Below are positions 52,154 through 61,106 of a DNA stretch of 64,000 bases, piece after piece. The translations under genes were made by a program, and so were the position numbers. The stretch's first letter is position 1. Each line of letters opens with the position of its first letter. The stretch is from CAYNRE01 sp964399535 (lineage in GTDB: Bacteria; Planctomycetota; Planctomycetia; Pirellulales; CAYNRE01). The stretch is from NCBI GenBank assembly GCA_964399535.1, contig CAYNRE010000009.1, forward strand, positions 434,001 to 498,000, written 5' to 3'. A model generated the notes under the pieces. That model did no database searches and was not told the origin of the DNA. It saw nothing but the letters and a program-made list of their open reading frames with translations.

Positions 52154-52378
52154 CGCTGGGCAGTACCCCTGGAAAATGGGTCGACAAACTCGTGTTTTCG
52201 GCCGGTTGGGCCGCCGGCGGCAAACCACCCCGGGGGCTGGCCGGCGCTGCTGGGCGCATTGTCCCCGCCCCCCCAGCATCTGACAACCGCACGTCGAGTG
52301 GCCCCGAGACCTCGGGTCGATTATGCTCAACGACGCCAGCCGGCGGGGTTCCGGCGCGTCTTGAGGGAGAATTCGACC

Positions 52379-53125
52379 ATGCGCCACGCCAATCCGATTG
52401 CGGTCGTCGTCTTGGCAGCAGGGCTGCTGAGCCTGGCCACGGTCGCCCCAGCCCGCGCCCAGCGCCGGCGGCCGCCGCAAGCACCTCCAGGCGGCCAATC
52501 GACGGCGGCCGACGTTTCGGGCCAGTTCGTGGCGCTCGAAGGCGACGTGATTCAACTGGTCGACCAGCAACAGCAACCCTACCTGGCCAAGTTCAATCTG
52601 GAACGCGCCAGCGTGCTGATCCTTGGACAGGCCGATGCCAGCTTCCTGCGCCCAGGATTGTTCGTGCGGTTTCAATGCCCGCTCGACGAGCGCGGACACA
52701 GCCCCCCCGACGAAGAACTAGAAAAACTCAGCCTGGTTACTCCCGGGCCCACCGCGTACCCGGGCGTGACCTCGGAAGATCTGTCGAACCCCAATGCCCC
52801 CTACGACGTGATTGGCCAGATTAAATCGCTGCGCAAAGGGAAGATGGTGGTGCTGGCGGGTGAAGCCCAAGTGACAGTCAAGGTCTCGCCCGATGCTGAA
52901 ATCGAGGTCAAGGTGACCGATTTGAGCTGGTGTACGCCGGGCGACCCGATCACCGTAAAGGGTCGCTTTGTCGGGCCCGGGCAAATTCTTTGCGACCTGG
53001 TCGAAGTGAAGATGCGCGAGCCGCTTTCGGGGGATCGCAAGAAGAAGAAGCGCCCCTCGCGGAGCAAAGAACGCGACGACGTTCCCGACTCGGACGGCGC
53101 CCCTTCCGGCGGCGAGCGCGATTGA
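52379..53125 (+). CDS. Secreted protein of unknown function
   Basis: 248 residues from ATG 52379, preceded by GAGGGAGA; the same frame is open far upstream as an artefact of GC bias. The signal peptide (AVVVLAAGLLSLATVAPARAQ) is followed by an Arg/Pro stretch. Two small beta-barrel-like repeats then occur: VSGQFVALEGDVIQLVDQQQQPYLAKF at about 45-70 and VIGQIKSLRKGKMVVLAGEAQVTVKV at about 143-168. The C-terminus is highly charged (DRKKKKRPSRSKERDD). Looks like a planctomycete OB-like periplasmic protein; function unknown. Confidence 0.7.
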   Translation: MRHANPIAVVVLAAGLLSLATVAPARAQRRRPPQAPPGGQSTAADVSGQFVALEGDVIQLVDQQQQPYLAKFNLERASVLILGQADASFLRPGLFVRFQCPLDERGHSPPDEELEKLSLVTPGPTAYPGVTSEDLSNPNAPYDVIGQIKSLRKGKMVVLAGEAQVTVKVSPDAEIEVKVTDLSWCTPGDPITVKGRFVGPGQILCDLVEVKMREPLSGDRKKKKRPSRSKERDDVPDSDGAPSGGERD

Positions 53126-53208
53126 CCAGCCCTGCCAAGGGCCGCAGCACTTCAGCCACGGCCGCGCTCTCGCGATGCTCGGCGCGCCGAACCAGGGCCG
53201 CCCTCGTC

Positions 53209-53514
53209 TTAGATGCCCATCTGGGCCAGCATGTCGATCAAGTTTTCCAGCACTCGGCTCAGCGTCGGATGCGTGGCCTCGAAGCGGCGGGCCCCCTCGG
53301 TGAGCGGCTCGGAGAATTGTTCGGCGAGCGACGGCGAATCGGTCGCCGACGGCGACGCGGCAGGCGAATCCGCGGCCTGAGCAAGCTTCGCCTGAATCTC
53401 CTCGACCGCGGCCCGAAGCAAGGCGCCCGACTCTTCGTCGTCCCGGGGCAACTGCTGCAGTTGCTGATGCAGTTCGGCCAAGGTGGCCCGCAACCGTTGA
53501 TGCAAGTCGTCCAT
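53209..53514 (-). CDS. DUF4404 family small protein
   Basis: 101 residues from ATG 53514. The start (DDLHQRLRATLAELHQQLQQL) is helical. The central part contains a Ser/Ala/Pro linker and the end is FEATHPTLSRVLENLIDMLAQMGI, the DUF4404 signature. Soluble, acidic, function unknown. Located between a secreted protein gene and a methyltransferase gene; the spacing of 150 bases gives no operon hint. Confidence 0.75.
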   Translation of the reverse strand: MDDLHQRLRATLAELHQQLQQLPRDDEESGALLRAAVEEIQAKLAQAADSPAASPSATDSPSLAEQFSEPLTEGARRFEATHPTLSRVLENLIDMLAQMGI

Positions 53515-53664
53515 AGACCGATTCACCGCCCGTGCTGAAAAACTGGATGCGAACCAACCGGTTTGGCCGCGGGGCACAGCTCCGCCGGCGCCTCCCGGGG
53601 GGGTTTAGCATAACCGCTGGCCCAACTCGGCGGTAGCGCGCCGGCCGACGACACCCCCCAGGGC

Positions 53665-54453
53665 CTAGGCGGGTTTTTGGCAGACGGCGATCCAACCGTT
53701 AGCGCGCCAGGCCCCCGCCAGGCGCGGCCAGCGCAGGGGCCGGTGACGATGGGTGTCCAGGCGAAGCAGCTCGCGGAGGCGGAAGCCGGCCTGGAGCAAA
53801 ATACCGCGGAACTCGCCTTCGGAAAAGACATGCAGCTTCATCCGCGGAATGCCGCGGTAGTCGTACATCTTGTCGCCCCACTCCACCTCGCGTCGCAGCC
53901 AAGATTCAAGCCGATTGCGCACCAACCAGCGGCGCCCCTGGGGGTCGAACAAGTTGTACCAGCGATTGTGCACATGGCAGCCCAGCAAGCCACCGGGTTT
54001 CAAGATGCGATAGGCCTGTTCGAGCACTCGCAGCCGATGATCGCGAGGGTGAATCATCCCCAGGGTGCTGAACATCAAGATGGCGTAATCGGCCACGGCC
54101 GGACGCAGGCAGTCGAGCTCGACCAGGTTGGCCTGCACGCGATGGATGGTGGCCCCGGCCAGGTCGGCTTTTTCGGCGGCCACTTCCAGCATGTGCCGCG
54201 AAAGATCGACGCCGATGGCGGTGAATCCGCGCTGGGCCAAAGGCACCAGCAACCGGCCCGTGCCGCAGCCCAAGTCGACCAGCACGCCGGGGCGGGTGAA
54301 GTGCCTGAGCAGCACCTGCTCGTCGAACTCGAAGAGCCGATTGTCGGCGAAGTAATCGTCGTAGTCGTAGGCGATGTGCTCGGCCTGGGCATATTCCCAG
54401 AGGCCGCGGTTCACTCCCCTGGGAAGCTGCCAATCGGGAACGCGGGGAGCCAT
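53665..54453 (-). CDS. SAM-dependent class I methyltransferase
   Basis: 262 residues from ATG 54453. Motif I VLVDLGCGTGRLL (57-69), acidic residue at the end of beta-2 (IGVDLSRHML) and ILMFSTLGMI for motif IV, then ILKPGGLLGCHVHN. No specificity-defining insert is visible; substrate unknown. The frame extends upstream across the gap promoter, which is why the shorter start was chosen. Divergent from gap; the start regions are 222 bases apart. Confidence 0.8.
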   Translation of the reverse strand: MAPRVPDWQLPRGVNRGLWEYAQAEHIAYDYDDYFADNRLFEFDEQVLLRHFTRPGVLVDLGCGTGRLLVPLAQRGFTAIGVDLSRHMLEVAAEKADLAGATIHRVQANLVELDCLRPAVADYAILMFSTLGMIHPRDHRLRVLEQAYRILKPGGLLGCHVHNRWYNLFDPQGRRWLVRNRLESWLRREVEWGDKMYDYRGIPRMKLHVFSEGEFRGILLQAGFRLRELLRLDTHRHRPLRWPRLAGAWRANGWIAVCQKPA

Positions 54454-54512
54454 GCGCGGCAATTCCAACGAATGAGGGGGGAGCAGCGGAACTTCGATCG
54501 CCGGCTCGGCCC

Positions 54513-54542
54513 TTGGCCCACCCGGTGCAGGGGGAGTATAAT
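54513..54542 (+). promoter_or_regulatory. Promoter of gap
   Basis: TTGGCC (54513-54518), 18-base spacer and a perfect TATAAT (54537-54542), about 130 bases before the gap start codon. Confidence 0.6.
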
Positions 54543-54675
54543 CCGCGCCCCTGGTAACGAGCGACTTCCCCCCAGCGCCCCACGGTGGGCCTGGCGGCCG
54601 AGCGATCGTCGCCCCGCCATTCCCCGCGACGCGGTGCCTGTCCCACCGGCCGCGGAAGCTAAAGGAGTACTTGTC

Positions 54676-55695
54676 GTGGCAATTCGCGTAGCGATCAATG
54701 GGTTTGGTCGAATTGGCCGCCTGGTGTTTCGCAATCTGGTGGCCCGGCCGAACGAGTTCGAAGTCGTGGCCATTAACGACCTGACCGACAACAAAACCCT
54801 GGCCACGCTGCTGAAATACGATAGTACTCACCGCCGCTTCCAGGGCACGGTGACCCACGACGAGAAGTTTCTCTATGTCGACGGCAAGCCGATCCACGCC
54901 CTGGCGGTGAAAGACCCGGCCACGCTTCCCTGGGGCGAACTGGGGGTCGACGTGGCGGTGGAGAGCACCGGTGTTTTCACCGATCGGGCCACCGACAAAA
55001 AGGCCGGCTACGACTCGCACCTAAAGGCCGGCGCCAAGCGCGTCGTGCTGAGCGCCCCGGCCAAGGACGGCGCCGACCTGACCTGTGTACTGGGCGTGAA
55101 CGACGACAAGCTCACCCCCGCCCTGAAGTGCATTTCCAACGCCAGTTGCACGACCAACTGCCTGGCGCCGGTCGCCAAAGTATTGCACGAAACCTTCGGC
55201 ATCGAACGCGGTTTGATGACCACGGTCCACGCCTACACCAACGACCAGAACGTTCAGGATTTGCCCCACAAGGACCTGTACCGGGCTCGCGCCGCGGCCC
55301 AGAACATCATTCCCACCACCACCGGCGCCGCCAGCGCCGTGGGGCTGGTGCTTCCCGATCTCAAGGGAAAACTCACCGGCATCGCCCTGCGGGTTCCGGT
55401 GCCCACGGGCAGCGTGGTCGACCTGGTGGCCGTGATGAAGAAGCCCGTGACCAAAGAGGCGGTGAACGCCGCCATGAAAGCCGCCGCCGCCGGGCCGCTG
55501 GCCGGCATTCTCGAATACACGGAAGACCCGATCGTATCCAGCGACATCATCGGCAGCCCCTACAGCTCGATCTTCGCTGCCGACTGGACCCAGGTTATGG
55601 GCGACAACCTGCTCAAGGTGGTCAGTTGGTACGACAACGAATGGGGCTATAGCTGCCGCACGGTCGATCTGATTGCCCGGGTCGGCAAAATGTAG
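54676..55695 (+). CDS. gap: Glyceraldehyde-3-phosphate dehydrogenase (NAD type)
   Basis: 339 residues from GTG 54676, nine bases after AAAGGAG. INGFGRIGR opens the Rossmann fold. Asp35 after beta-2 (INDL) favours NAD+. Catalytic Cys158 lies in NASCTTNCLAP and His185 in TTVHAYTNDQ. NEWGY closes the signature set. It converts G3P to 1,3-bisphosphoglycerate in glycolysis and gluconeogenesis. Single gene with its own promoter. A GGCC-GATC-GGCC palindrome at 55712-55723, 17 bases after the stop, lies in the convergent gap to the lipoprotein gene. Confidence 0.98.
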   Translation: MAIRVAINGFGRIGRLVFRNLVARPNEFEVVAINDLTDNKTLATLLKYDSTHRRFQGTVTHDEKFLYVDGKPIHALAVKDPATLPWGELGVDVAVESTGVFTDRATDKKAGYDSHLKAGAKRVVLSAPAKDGADLTCVLGVNDDKLTPALKCISNASCTTNCLAPVAKVLHETFGIERGLMTTVHAYTNDQNVQDLPHKDLYRARAAAQNIIPTTTGAASAVGLVLPDLKGKLTGIALRVPVPTGSVVDLVAVMKKPVTKEAVNAAMKAAAAGPLAGILEYTEDPIVSSDIIGSPYSSIFAADWTQVMGDNLLKVVSWYDNEWGYSCRTVDLIARVGKM

Positions 55696-55741
55696 CCACC
55701 CCGCGGAGAGTGGCCGATCGGCCCGCCGCCCAGCGACAGGC

Positions 55742-56803
55742 TCAGCGGCGTGGACGATAGCGCCGGCTTCCCGGCACCTGCGCGCTGCGCGGCAGCCGGT
55801 CCGGCTCGCGCGGCGCGGGCGAGGCCCCTTGCGGCTCGACGAGCTGCGGCCCCGAATCGACGATGACGTGCTGCCATTGCCCGCTCGGCTGTGGCGGCAG
55901 CTCCACGCGAATCGCCCTTTCGGCCTCGTGCTGGTCTCCCTCGGGCGTGGTCCAACGGGCAAAGAGCTGCAGCTGGCCATGGGTCGGCGGGCTGCCCGGC
56001 CAGGGTAGCTCGAGCCGAACCCCTGCACCGAATACGTTCGAGCGAAACTGCTCGGCCAGCTCGTCGGCGGTGAAATCCCAGCGCGCCACTCGGGCCGCAT
56101 CGCCCGAGAGGGCGGGATCTAACAGAACCAGCGACAGATCGCCGGCCACGTTCAGCACTTGTCCCGCGGCGTTGCGCGGTTCCACAACAACCAACAGGCC
56201 TTCATCCCCCAGGCGCCCGTCGGTGTTGTAGCCGCCGGTGAGCAACTTGTGCAGCGTGATTTGCTTGACGAAATAGTCCTGAATCGCTTCGGGCGGCCGC
56301 TGTCCCAGCAGCCGGTCGAGCCCCAGCGCCGCGCTGGCCGAGGTGGGGTTGACCTCGCCGCCCGGCGGCACGAACTCGGGCGGTTCGTCGCCTGGCGGGA
56401 AAGCGGGCTGCGGCTGGCCGGGGTAGGAGTCGTCCTCGGGGGGCAAAGGGTCGATCACTGGCGGCCCCGAGTAGGGAGGAGCTTGCTCGCCCAGGGTGCC
56501 ACCGTCGATGGCGTCGCCCCCCAATTCAACCGAGGGCAGCTCGGCGGGCTCTAGCTCCGAGCGGCCGCCCGACGAGGTGCCAGAACCGCCCTGGCGCTCG
56601 GAAAGCTCGCGGCGAAGGGCGGCGTTTTCGTGGCGGGCCGAATCGAGCCGGCTCTGCATCGCCGCCAGCTCGTCTTCCAAGTGATAGATTTCATCCTCGT
56701 GCAGGCGCAGGTCGCGCTCCAGCAATTCGTAGCGGGCCTGATTGCGGCATCCGCCCAGGCAAACCACCAGAACCAAGGCGGCCGACCATTTGCGTGGACC
56801 CAT
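55742..56803 (-). CDS. Coiled-coil lipoprotein of unknown function
   Basis: 353 residues from ATG 56803 (GAGG upstream). The lipobox is LGGC with Cys19. A coiled coil (about 25-75, LERDLRLHEDEIYHLEDELAAMQSRLD) is followed by a Pro/Gly/Asp-rich linker (about 85-175). The C-terminal beta domain (about 185-330) has ITLHKLLTGGYNTDGRLGDEGLLVVVEP. This combination is familiar from planctomycete genomes without known function. The lipid anchor and coiled coil suggest an envelope tether; this is inference. Confidence 0.75.
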   Translation of the reverse strand: MGPRKWSAALVLVVCLGGCRNQARYELLERDLRLHEDEIYHLEDELAAMQSRLDSARHENAALRRELSERQGGSGTSSGGRSELEPAELPSVELGGDAIDGGTLGEQAPPYSGPPVIDPLPPEDDSYPGQPQPAFPPGDEPPEFVPPGGEVNPTSASAALGLDRLLGQRPPEAIQDYFVKQITLHKLLTGGYNTDGRLGDEGLLVVVEPRNAAGQVLNVAGDLSLVLLDPALSGDAARVARWDFTADELAEQFRSNVFGAGVRLELPWPGSPPTHGQLQLFARWTTPEGDQHEAERAIRVELPPQPSGQWQHVIVDSGPQLVEPQGASPAPREPDRLPRSAQVPGSRRYRPRR

Positions 56804-56978
56804 AACGACCTCGTCGACGCCTCGCTTCACCGCCCTGCGGCGCGTGTGCGGTGGCCCGCGGCCCGGGGCGCGCAACGGCCAAGCCACCGCGAAACGGGTG
56901 CGTCGTCCGGCTTCCTGCCGGGGTTAAAGAGCGCTGCGACCTCCGTGTCGAACCGCGCCGCCAGACAAGCGGCGGCGC

Positions 56979-57572
56979 CTACGATTTGACTTCCACGTGC
57001 TCGATCACTTTGTCGACGAGCCCGTATTCCAGGGCTTCTTCGGCCGACATGAAGCGATCGCGATCGGTGTCTTCTTCGATCTTTTCCAGCGGGTGGCCGG
57101 TGTGCTTGAGCAAGATGCCGTTCAGCCGCTGCTTGACCTTCTTGAACTCCTTGGCGTGAATCATGATGTCGGTGGCGGTGCCTTCCATGCCCGCCAGCGG
57201 TTGGTGAATCATGATCCGCGAGTTGGGCAGCGCGTGGCGTTTGCCCTTGGCCCCCGCCGTAAGCAGCACCGCCCCCATCGAGGCGGCCTGACCCAGGCAG
57301 TAAGTGGCCACATCGCAACTGACAAACTGCATCGTGTCGTAAATGGCCAGGCCCGCGCTGACGCTTCCCCCCGGCGAATTGACATACAGGTGGATGTCGG
57401 CCTTGGGGTCTTCCGATTGCAGGAACAAGAGTTGAGCCACGATGGAATTGGCCACCTCGTCGTTCACGCCGGTGCCCAGGAAGATGATCCGGTCCTTGAG
57501 CAACCGGCTGTAAATATCCATCGCCCGCTCTTCGCGGCCGTTCTTCTCAATCACGAAGGGAATCAGCGGCAT
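56979..57572 (-). CDS. clpP: ATP-dependent Clp protease proteolytic subunit (ClpP, canonical)
   Basis: 197 residues. Catalytic triad Ser98 (GQAASMGAVL), His123 (RIMIHQPLAG) and Asp172 (EEDTDRD). VNSPGGSVSAGLAIYDTMQ forms the active-site strand. The sequence is close to canonical bacterial ClpP. With ClpX or ClpA it degrades tagged and unfolded proteins in the cytoplasm. It lies 95 bases downstream of a second clpP on the same strand, probably in one transcript. clpX, often next, is not in the window; the genes beyond are unrelated. Confidence 0.97.
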   Translation of the reverse strand: MPLIPFVIEKNGREERAMDIYSRLLKDRIIFLGTGVNDEVANSIVAQLLFLQSEDPKADIHLYVNSPGGSVSAGLAIYDTMQFVSCDVATYCLGQAASMGAVLLTAGAKGKRHALPNSRIMIHQPLAGMEGTATDIMIHAKEFKKVKQRLNGILLKHTGHPLEKIEEDTDRDRFMSAEEALEYGLVDKVIEHVEVKS

Positions 57573-57667
57573 GGCAATCTCGCTGTTGTTTTGAGTTCTG
57601 CCGAGAGAAATCGACTGGTTGGTCCACCCACCCGCGGCGGCCAGGCCACCCGGGAGCGAAGCGGGGG

Positions 57668-58303
57668 TTACTTGTCCTCGTCTTCCGTTTCCCCCGACAT
57701 CGGCGGTTTGGTCAGGATGTCGTCGACCAGCCCATATTCCTTGGCCTCGACGGCCGATAGGTAGCGGTCGCGGTCCGTGTCGTTGGCGATCCGTTCGATC
57801 GGCTGGCCCGTGTGCCCGGCCAGGATTTGATTCAGTACGTCGCGGGTCTTGAGAATCTCGTCGGCCTGGATTTCGATGTCCGAAACCTGGCCCCCCACCT
57901 GCCCATAGGGCTGGTGAATCATGACCTTGGAGTGCCGCAGGGCAAACCGCTTCCCTTTGGCTCCCCCGGCCAGCAACACCGCCCCGCCGCTGGCGGCCAG
58001 TCCGACACAGTAGGTTGCCACCGGGCAGCTCAGAATCTGCATGGTGTCGTAAATGGCCAACGTGGCACTGACCGAGCCGCCGGGCGAATTGATGTAGAAG
58101 TGAATGTCCTTGCGGCGATTTTCGCTTTGCAAGTACAGCAGCTTCATCACCAGTTCGTTGGCATTGCCGTCGTGGATCGGTCCCTGCAGCAAAATAATCC
58201 GGTTCTCGAGCAGCAGGTCGCCCAGCGTCAGTTGCCGTTGGCGCTGGTAATCGCGATAGGCGGCCTGCGAACCGAGCGGGCCGGGCCAGTTAGCAACGTT
58301 CAT
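57668..58303 (-). CDS. clpP: Second ClpP paralogue
   Basis: 211 residues. Triad present: Ser105 (GLAASGGAVL), His130 (KVMIHQPYG), Asp179 (ANDTDRDR). It differs from the canonical one: the residue after the nucleophile is Gly instead of Met, and the N-terminus (NVANWPGPLGSQAAYRDYQRQR) is unlike the axial loops of ClpP1. The C-terminus is acidic (GETEDEDK). The pair suggests a heteromeric ClpP1P2 protease as in actinobacteria and cyanobacteria, but this is inference. It is upstream of clpP1, and 398 bases downstream of trigger factor. Confidence 0.95.
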   Translation of the reverse strand: MNVANWPGPLGSQAAYRDYQRQRQLTLGDLLLENRIILLQGPIHDGNANELVMKLLYLQSENRRKDIHFYINSPGGSVSATLAIYDTMQILSCPVATYCVGLAASGGAVLLAGGAKGKRFALRHSKVMIHQPYGQVGGQVSDIEIQADEILKTRDVLNQILAGHTGQPIERIANDTDRDRYLSAVEAKEYGLVDDILTKPPMSGETEDEDK

Positions 58304-58701
58304 CGACTACTCCGCACAGATGATTGATCAACGCGATGGTTGCCGCACGGGCAAGGCAACCGCACGGCCTGGCCGCGGTTGCAGCACTCCCCGTCGGCCC
58401 GCTTCCGCCCCTGGGCAACCGCCTCACTACTTCGAGCCCCACGGCCCGCCGAACCCGGATACCCGCTGGCCGAAAGGCCAGCAGGGAACCTTCCGGGAAA
58501 CGCTACCACGAAAAACCCGAATAGCACAACGGGGGCCTGGCGTCCGGTGCCCGTCCCAGTGAAAAAGTGCCCGGAAAGCGCACCCGGCCGGCGTCAAACA
58601 CGGCAAGATTGTCCTGCCTGGCTCCACAAATTGGAAAACCAGGCAACTGGGATCAACCAGGGGGACTTGGAAACCGGTTCGCGGCCCGGGGCCCTCCCGG
58701 C
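58304..58701. other. 398-base gap between tig and the clpP pair, with a perfect hairpin
   Basis: No gene found. A stem GCTGGCC (58465-58471), GNRA-type loop GAAA, GGCCAGC (58476-58482) is perfect over seven pairs, without a T-run. It sits mid-gap, so it may be the end of the tig transcript or part of the clpP leader. Confidence 0.45.
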
Positions 58702-60186
58702 TCAGGAGCGATCGGTGGGGGGCTTGGGTTGGACCGCCCCCTCGTCGTACTTGGCCTCGGGAATCTCCGATTCTTCCTCGCCGCCGGCCGATTGATCGAC
58801 CGCTTCGGCGTCGAGCCCCTCGGGCTGCCAGGACACCTCCTTGAACTGCGCGTCGGCCAGGATCAGGTCGATCACCTTGCGCTCGATGATCTGGTTGCGA
58901 AGGGCATCCATCATGCCCCCCTTTTCGATCTGGGCCCGGGTACGCCGCACCGACTGGCCCGATTGGTCGGCGATCAGCTTGATTTCGGTGTCGTAGTCCT
59001 CGGGAAGATCTTCGACCTTCTCCTCCTCGGCGATTCGTTCGAGGATGAAGTGTTCTTTCAGGGCCCGGACCGTGGCGGCGTAGCTGTTTTGGCGCAGCTC
59101 GTTGCCGTAGGCGCGAATTTCGTCTTCGCCGTAACCGCTGCGGCGCAACTCGAGCACCTTGCGGTTCAGCTCGCGCTGGGTCTGCCGGCGCACCAGCGCG
59201 GGGGGCAAATCCCAGTCGGCGGCCACGGTCAGGGCGCGCAGCACCTGTTCCCGTGCCCGCTGTTGCTGCTGGTACTCGAGCCGGCGCCCCAGGCTGCGGC
59301 GGACCAGGTCGCGCAGCTCGGCTTCGGTGTCGCAATGAAAATTCTCGTTGAGAAAATCAGCCGTCAACTCGGGCAGCTCCAGCCGTTTCACTTCGAGCAC
59401 GTCGAAGGTGGCGGTGACTTGTTTGCCGCGCAGGGCGACGTTCGGCGCGTCGTTGGTGAGCTGGGCCTGGGCAGCCCGGGTTTCGCCGCCGCGGACACCG
59501 GCCATGAGCTTGTCGAACCCTTCGATCCGGCCGTCGCGGAAGCTAAGCACGGGCCGAATGCGAATCACTTCCTCGGGGCTGGACGAGATCTCTTCGTCGC
59601 CGTTCCGGAAGGTGAGCTTGGTGACGATGTAGTCGCCCGACTCGGCCGGCTCCTCTTTCGGCACCAGGCGGCCCTGCTGGGCCAGCAAACTCTGCAACTG
59701 TCGGTCGATGTCTTCGTCGGTGAAGTCGCGGATAGGCCGCTCGATCTTCAGACCCTTCCAGTTGGGAATGTCGAACTCGGGCCGCACTTCCAGGTCGAAC
59801 TCGAAGGTGAGCGGACCTTCCTCGGGAATCTCGATCGCCGCGGCGTCCAAATCGGGCTCGCTAATCGCGGCCAGCTTCTCGTCTTCGGTAATCTGGGTCA
59901 TGCTGTCGATCAGCAACGTGCCCTTAACCTGGTCGGCCACTTCTTTGCGAAAGCGGCTCTCGACCAACTTGCGCGGGGCACGGCCAGCGCGAAAGCCGGG
60001 TACCGATACCGTCGGCATCAACTCGCTAAAGGCCTTGTCCAGGTAGCGCTCGATGTCGTCGCGCGGAACCTTGACCGTCACATGCCGCTCGCAGGCGCTC
60101 TTGCGATCGATCTGCACATCCAAATTCAACCGCTCGGGGGCCTCGGCGGCCTGATCCGGATCCACATCGGGCGAAGCGTTTTCCAT
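58702..60186 (-). CDS. tig: Trigger factor
   Basis: 494 residues, longer than the usual 430-450. The N-terminal ribosome-binding signature is GFRAGRAPRKLVESRF at 64-79. The PPIase-like middle domain follows (GDYIVTKLTFRNGDEE). The C-terminal chaperone domain is long-helical (FLNENFHCDTEAELRDLVRRSL). An acidic/proline-rich C-terminal tail (AGGEEESEIPEAKYDEGAVQP) accounts for the extra length. It binds nascent chains at the exit tunnel. The tig-clpP order on one strand is the widespread bacterial arrangement, though here the gap is wide. Confidence 0.97.
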   Translation of the reverse strand: MENASPDVDPDQAAEAPERLNLDVQIDRKSACERHVTVKVPRDDIERYLDKAFSELMPTVSVPGFRAGRAPRKLVESRFRKEVADQVKGTLLIDSMTQITEDEKLAAISEPDLDAAAIEIPEEGPLTFEFDLEVRPEFDIPNWKGLKIERPIRDFTDEDIDRQLQSLLAQQGRLVPKEEPAESGDYIVTKLTFRNGDEEISSSPEEVIRIRPVLSFRDGRIEGFDKLMAGVRGGETRAAQAQLTNDAPNVALRGKQVTATFDVLEVKRLELPELTADFLNENFHCDTEAELRDLVRRSLGRRLEYQQQQRAREQVLRALTVAADWDLPPALVRRQTQRELNRKVLELRRSGYGEDEIRAYGNELRQNSYAATVRALKEHFILERIAEEEKVEDLPEDYDTEIKLIADQSGQSVRRTRAQIEKGGMMDALRNQIIERKVIDLILADAQFKEVSWQPEGLDAEAVDQSAGGEEESEIPEAKYDEGAVQPKPPTDRS

Positions 60187-60489
60187 GACTGTTCCCGAAA
60201 ACTAGCCGACCTGCGGCAAGACACTTAAATCAATCGATCGCGGGCCTGGTGGGGACCGCGGGAATCAACCGTCCCGCGGGCGTCGCACGGCAGAGGGCTC
60301 GCCCCAGGGCCCGCCGCACGGTGGTCGACCAAGCTAAAGACCACTTCGGCGAAAGCTGGCCCAAACGCTTGCGCTGAACCGGCCAGACTAGCTCCGCGAG
60401 CTACGGCTCGCCCGCCCGGCCACCGGCATCCCCTGCCTTCCGCGGCTCCAAACACCCCCGGCTCGGACGGCGGCGAACTGCGACCGCAG
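60187..60489. other. Gap between tRNA-Gly and tig, with a strong hairpin
   Basis: No gene. CCGCGGGA (60256-60263) and TCCCGCGG (60272-60279) form a perfect eight-pair stem with an eight-base loop, in the leader of tig or the tail of the tRNA transcript. No T-run follows on the minus strand. Confidence 0.4.
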
Positions 60490-60562
60490 AGCGGGTGATG
60501 GGATTCGAACCCACGACAACCACGTTGGCAACGTGGTGCTCTACCAACTGAGCTACACCCGC
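60490..60562 (-). tRNA. tRNA-Gly (anticodon GCC)
   Basis: A full cloverleaf is seen on the minus strand: acceptor GCGGGTG pairs with CACCCGC, D-arm GCTC...GAGC, anticodon stem CCACG/CGTGG with loop TTGCCAA (anticodon GCC), TTCGAAT T-loop. 72 bases plus a U discriminator at 60490, as expected for bacterial tRNA-Gly. CCA is not encoded. It lies upstream of tig, with its own promoter. Confidence 0.97.
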
Positions 60563-60638
60563 ATGGCCCCGACCGCCGGCCGCCCCGGGGCGACCTAGCC
60601 GGGCAACCCAGAGCGTTATCGGCGCACTGGAGTCGGAA

Positions 60639-60666
60639 ATTATAGGACCCCCCGGGCTCCACGCAA
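60639..60666 (-). promoter_or_regulatory. Promoter of tRNA-Gly
   Basis: On the minus strand TTGCGT (60666-60661), 16-base spacer, perfect TATAAT (60644-60639). About 75 bases before the tRNA 5' end. Confidence 0.6.
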
Positions 60667-60997
60667 GTGCAGCGAGCCCTACGCTGGTCTGGCCCACCGC
60701 GCGAGCGGCGTGCTGGTTTCACAGCCAGGCTGATGCGTTCACGACCAACCCTTATTCCACCCCCGGAAACCATCGCCGGCTGGGGCGATCCCGGCGCCCC
60801 GAGAAGCCCCGTTTCCGTGGAAAATCGACGCTCGGGAACACAACCTGGCAGAACTCCCCCCCGCCCTGCGCCAACCGGGCGAGACCACCTTGGCAGGTGG
60901 TTGGCACCGACCATGGGTCTCGGGCGGGGGGGCCCGCGGCCACTTGCGGCCGTCGAGCCGGCCCCCCGGGTCTTCCCGCGAATGAGTCCGAGTTTCG

Positions 60998-61025
60998 TTG
61001 AAGTCGCATTTCACCCAGTTATAGT
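60998..61025 (+). promoter_or_regulatory. Promoter of the FHA-domain gene
   Basis: TTGAAG (60998-61003), 16-base spacer, TATAGT (61020-61025). About 80 bases before the ATG at 61107. Confidence 0.5.
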
Positions 61026-61106
61026 AAGGGGTTACGGCCTCTAAACACACCACTTCGGCCACTCTTTTTTCCCAGGCTTGGGCCGCTGGTCCTTGAGCGA
61101 ACCCTG

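Larger units (their letters stand above)
60563..61106. other. Divergent intergenic region between tRNA-Gly and FHA gene
   Basis: 544 bases with the two divergent promoters listed here (60639-60666 and 60998-61025). The open frames across it have no ribosome sites or protein-like composition. Confidence 0.6.

Noticed and set aside
60667..61062. Open frames on both strands between tRNA-Gly and the FHA gene
   Set aside because: Arg/Pro/Gly-rich composition, no ribosome sites, and they overlap the two promoters.
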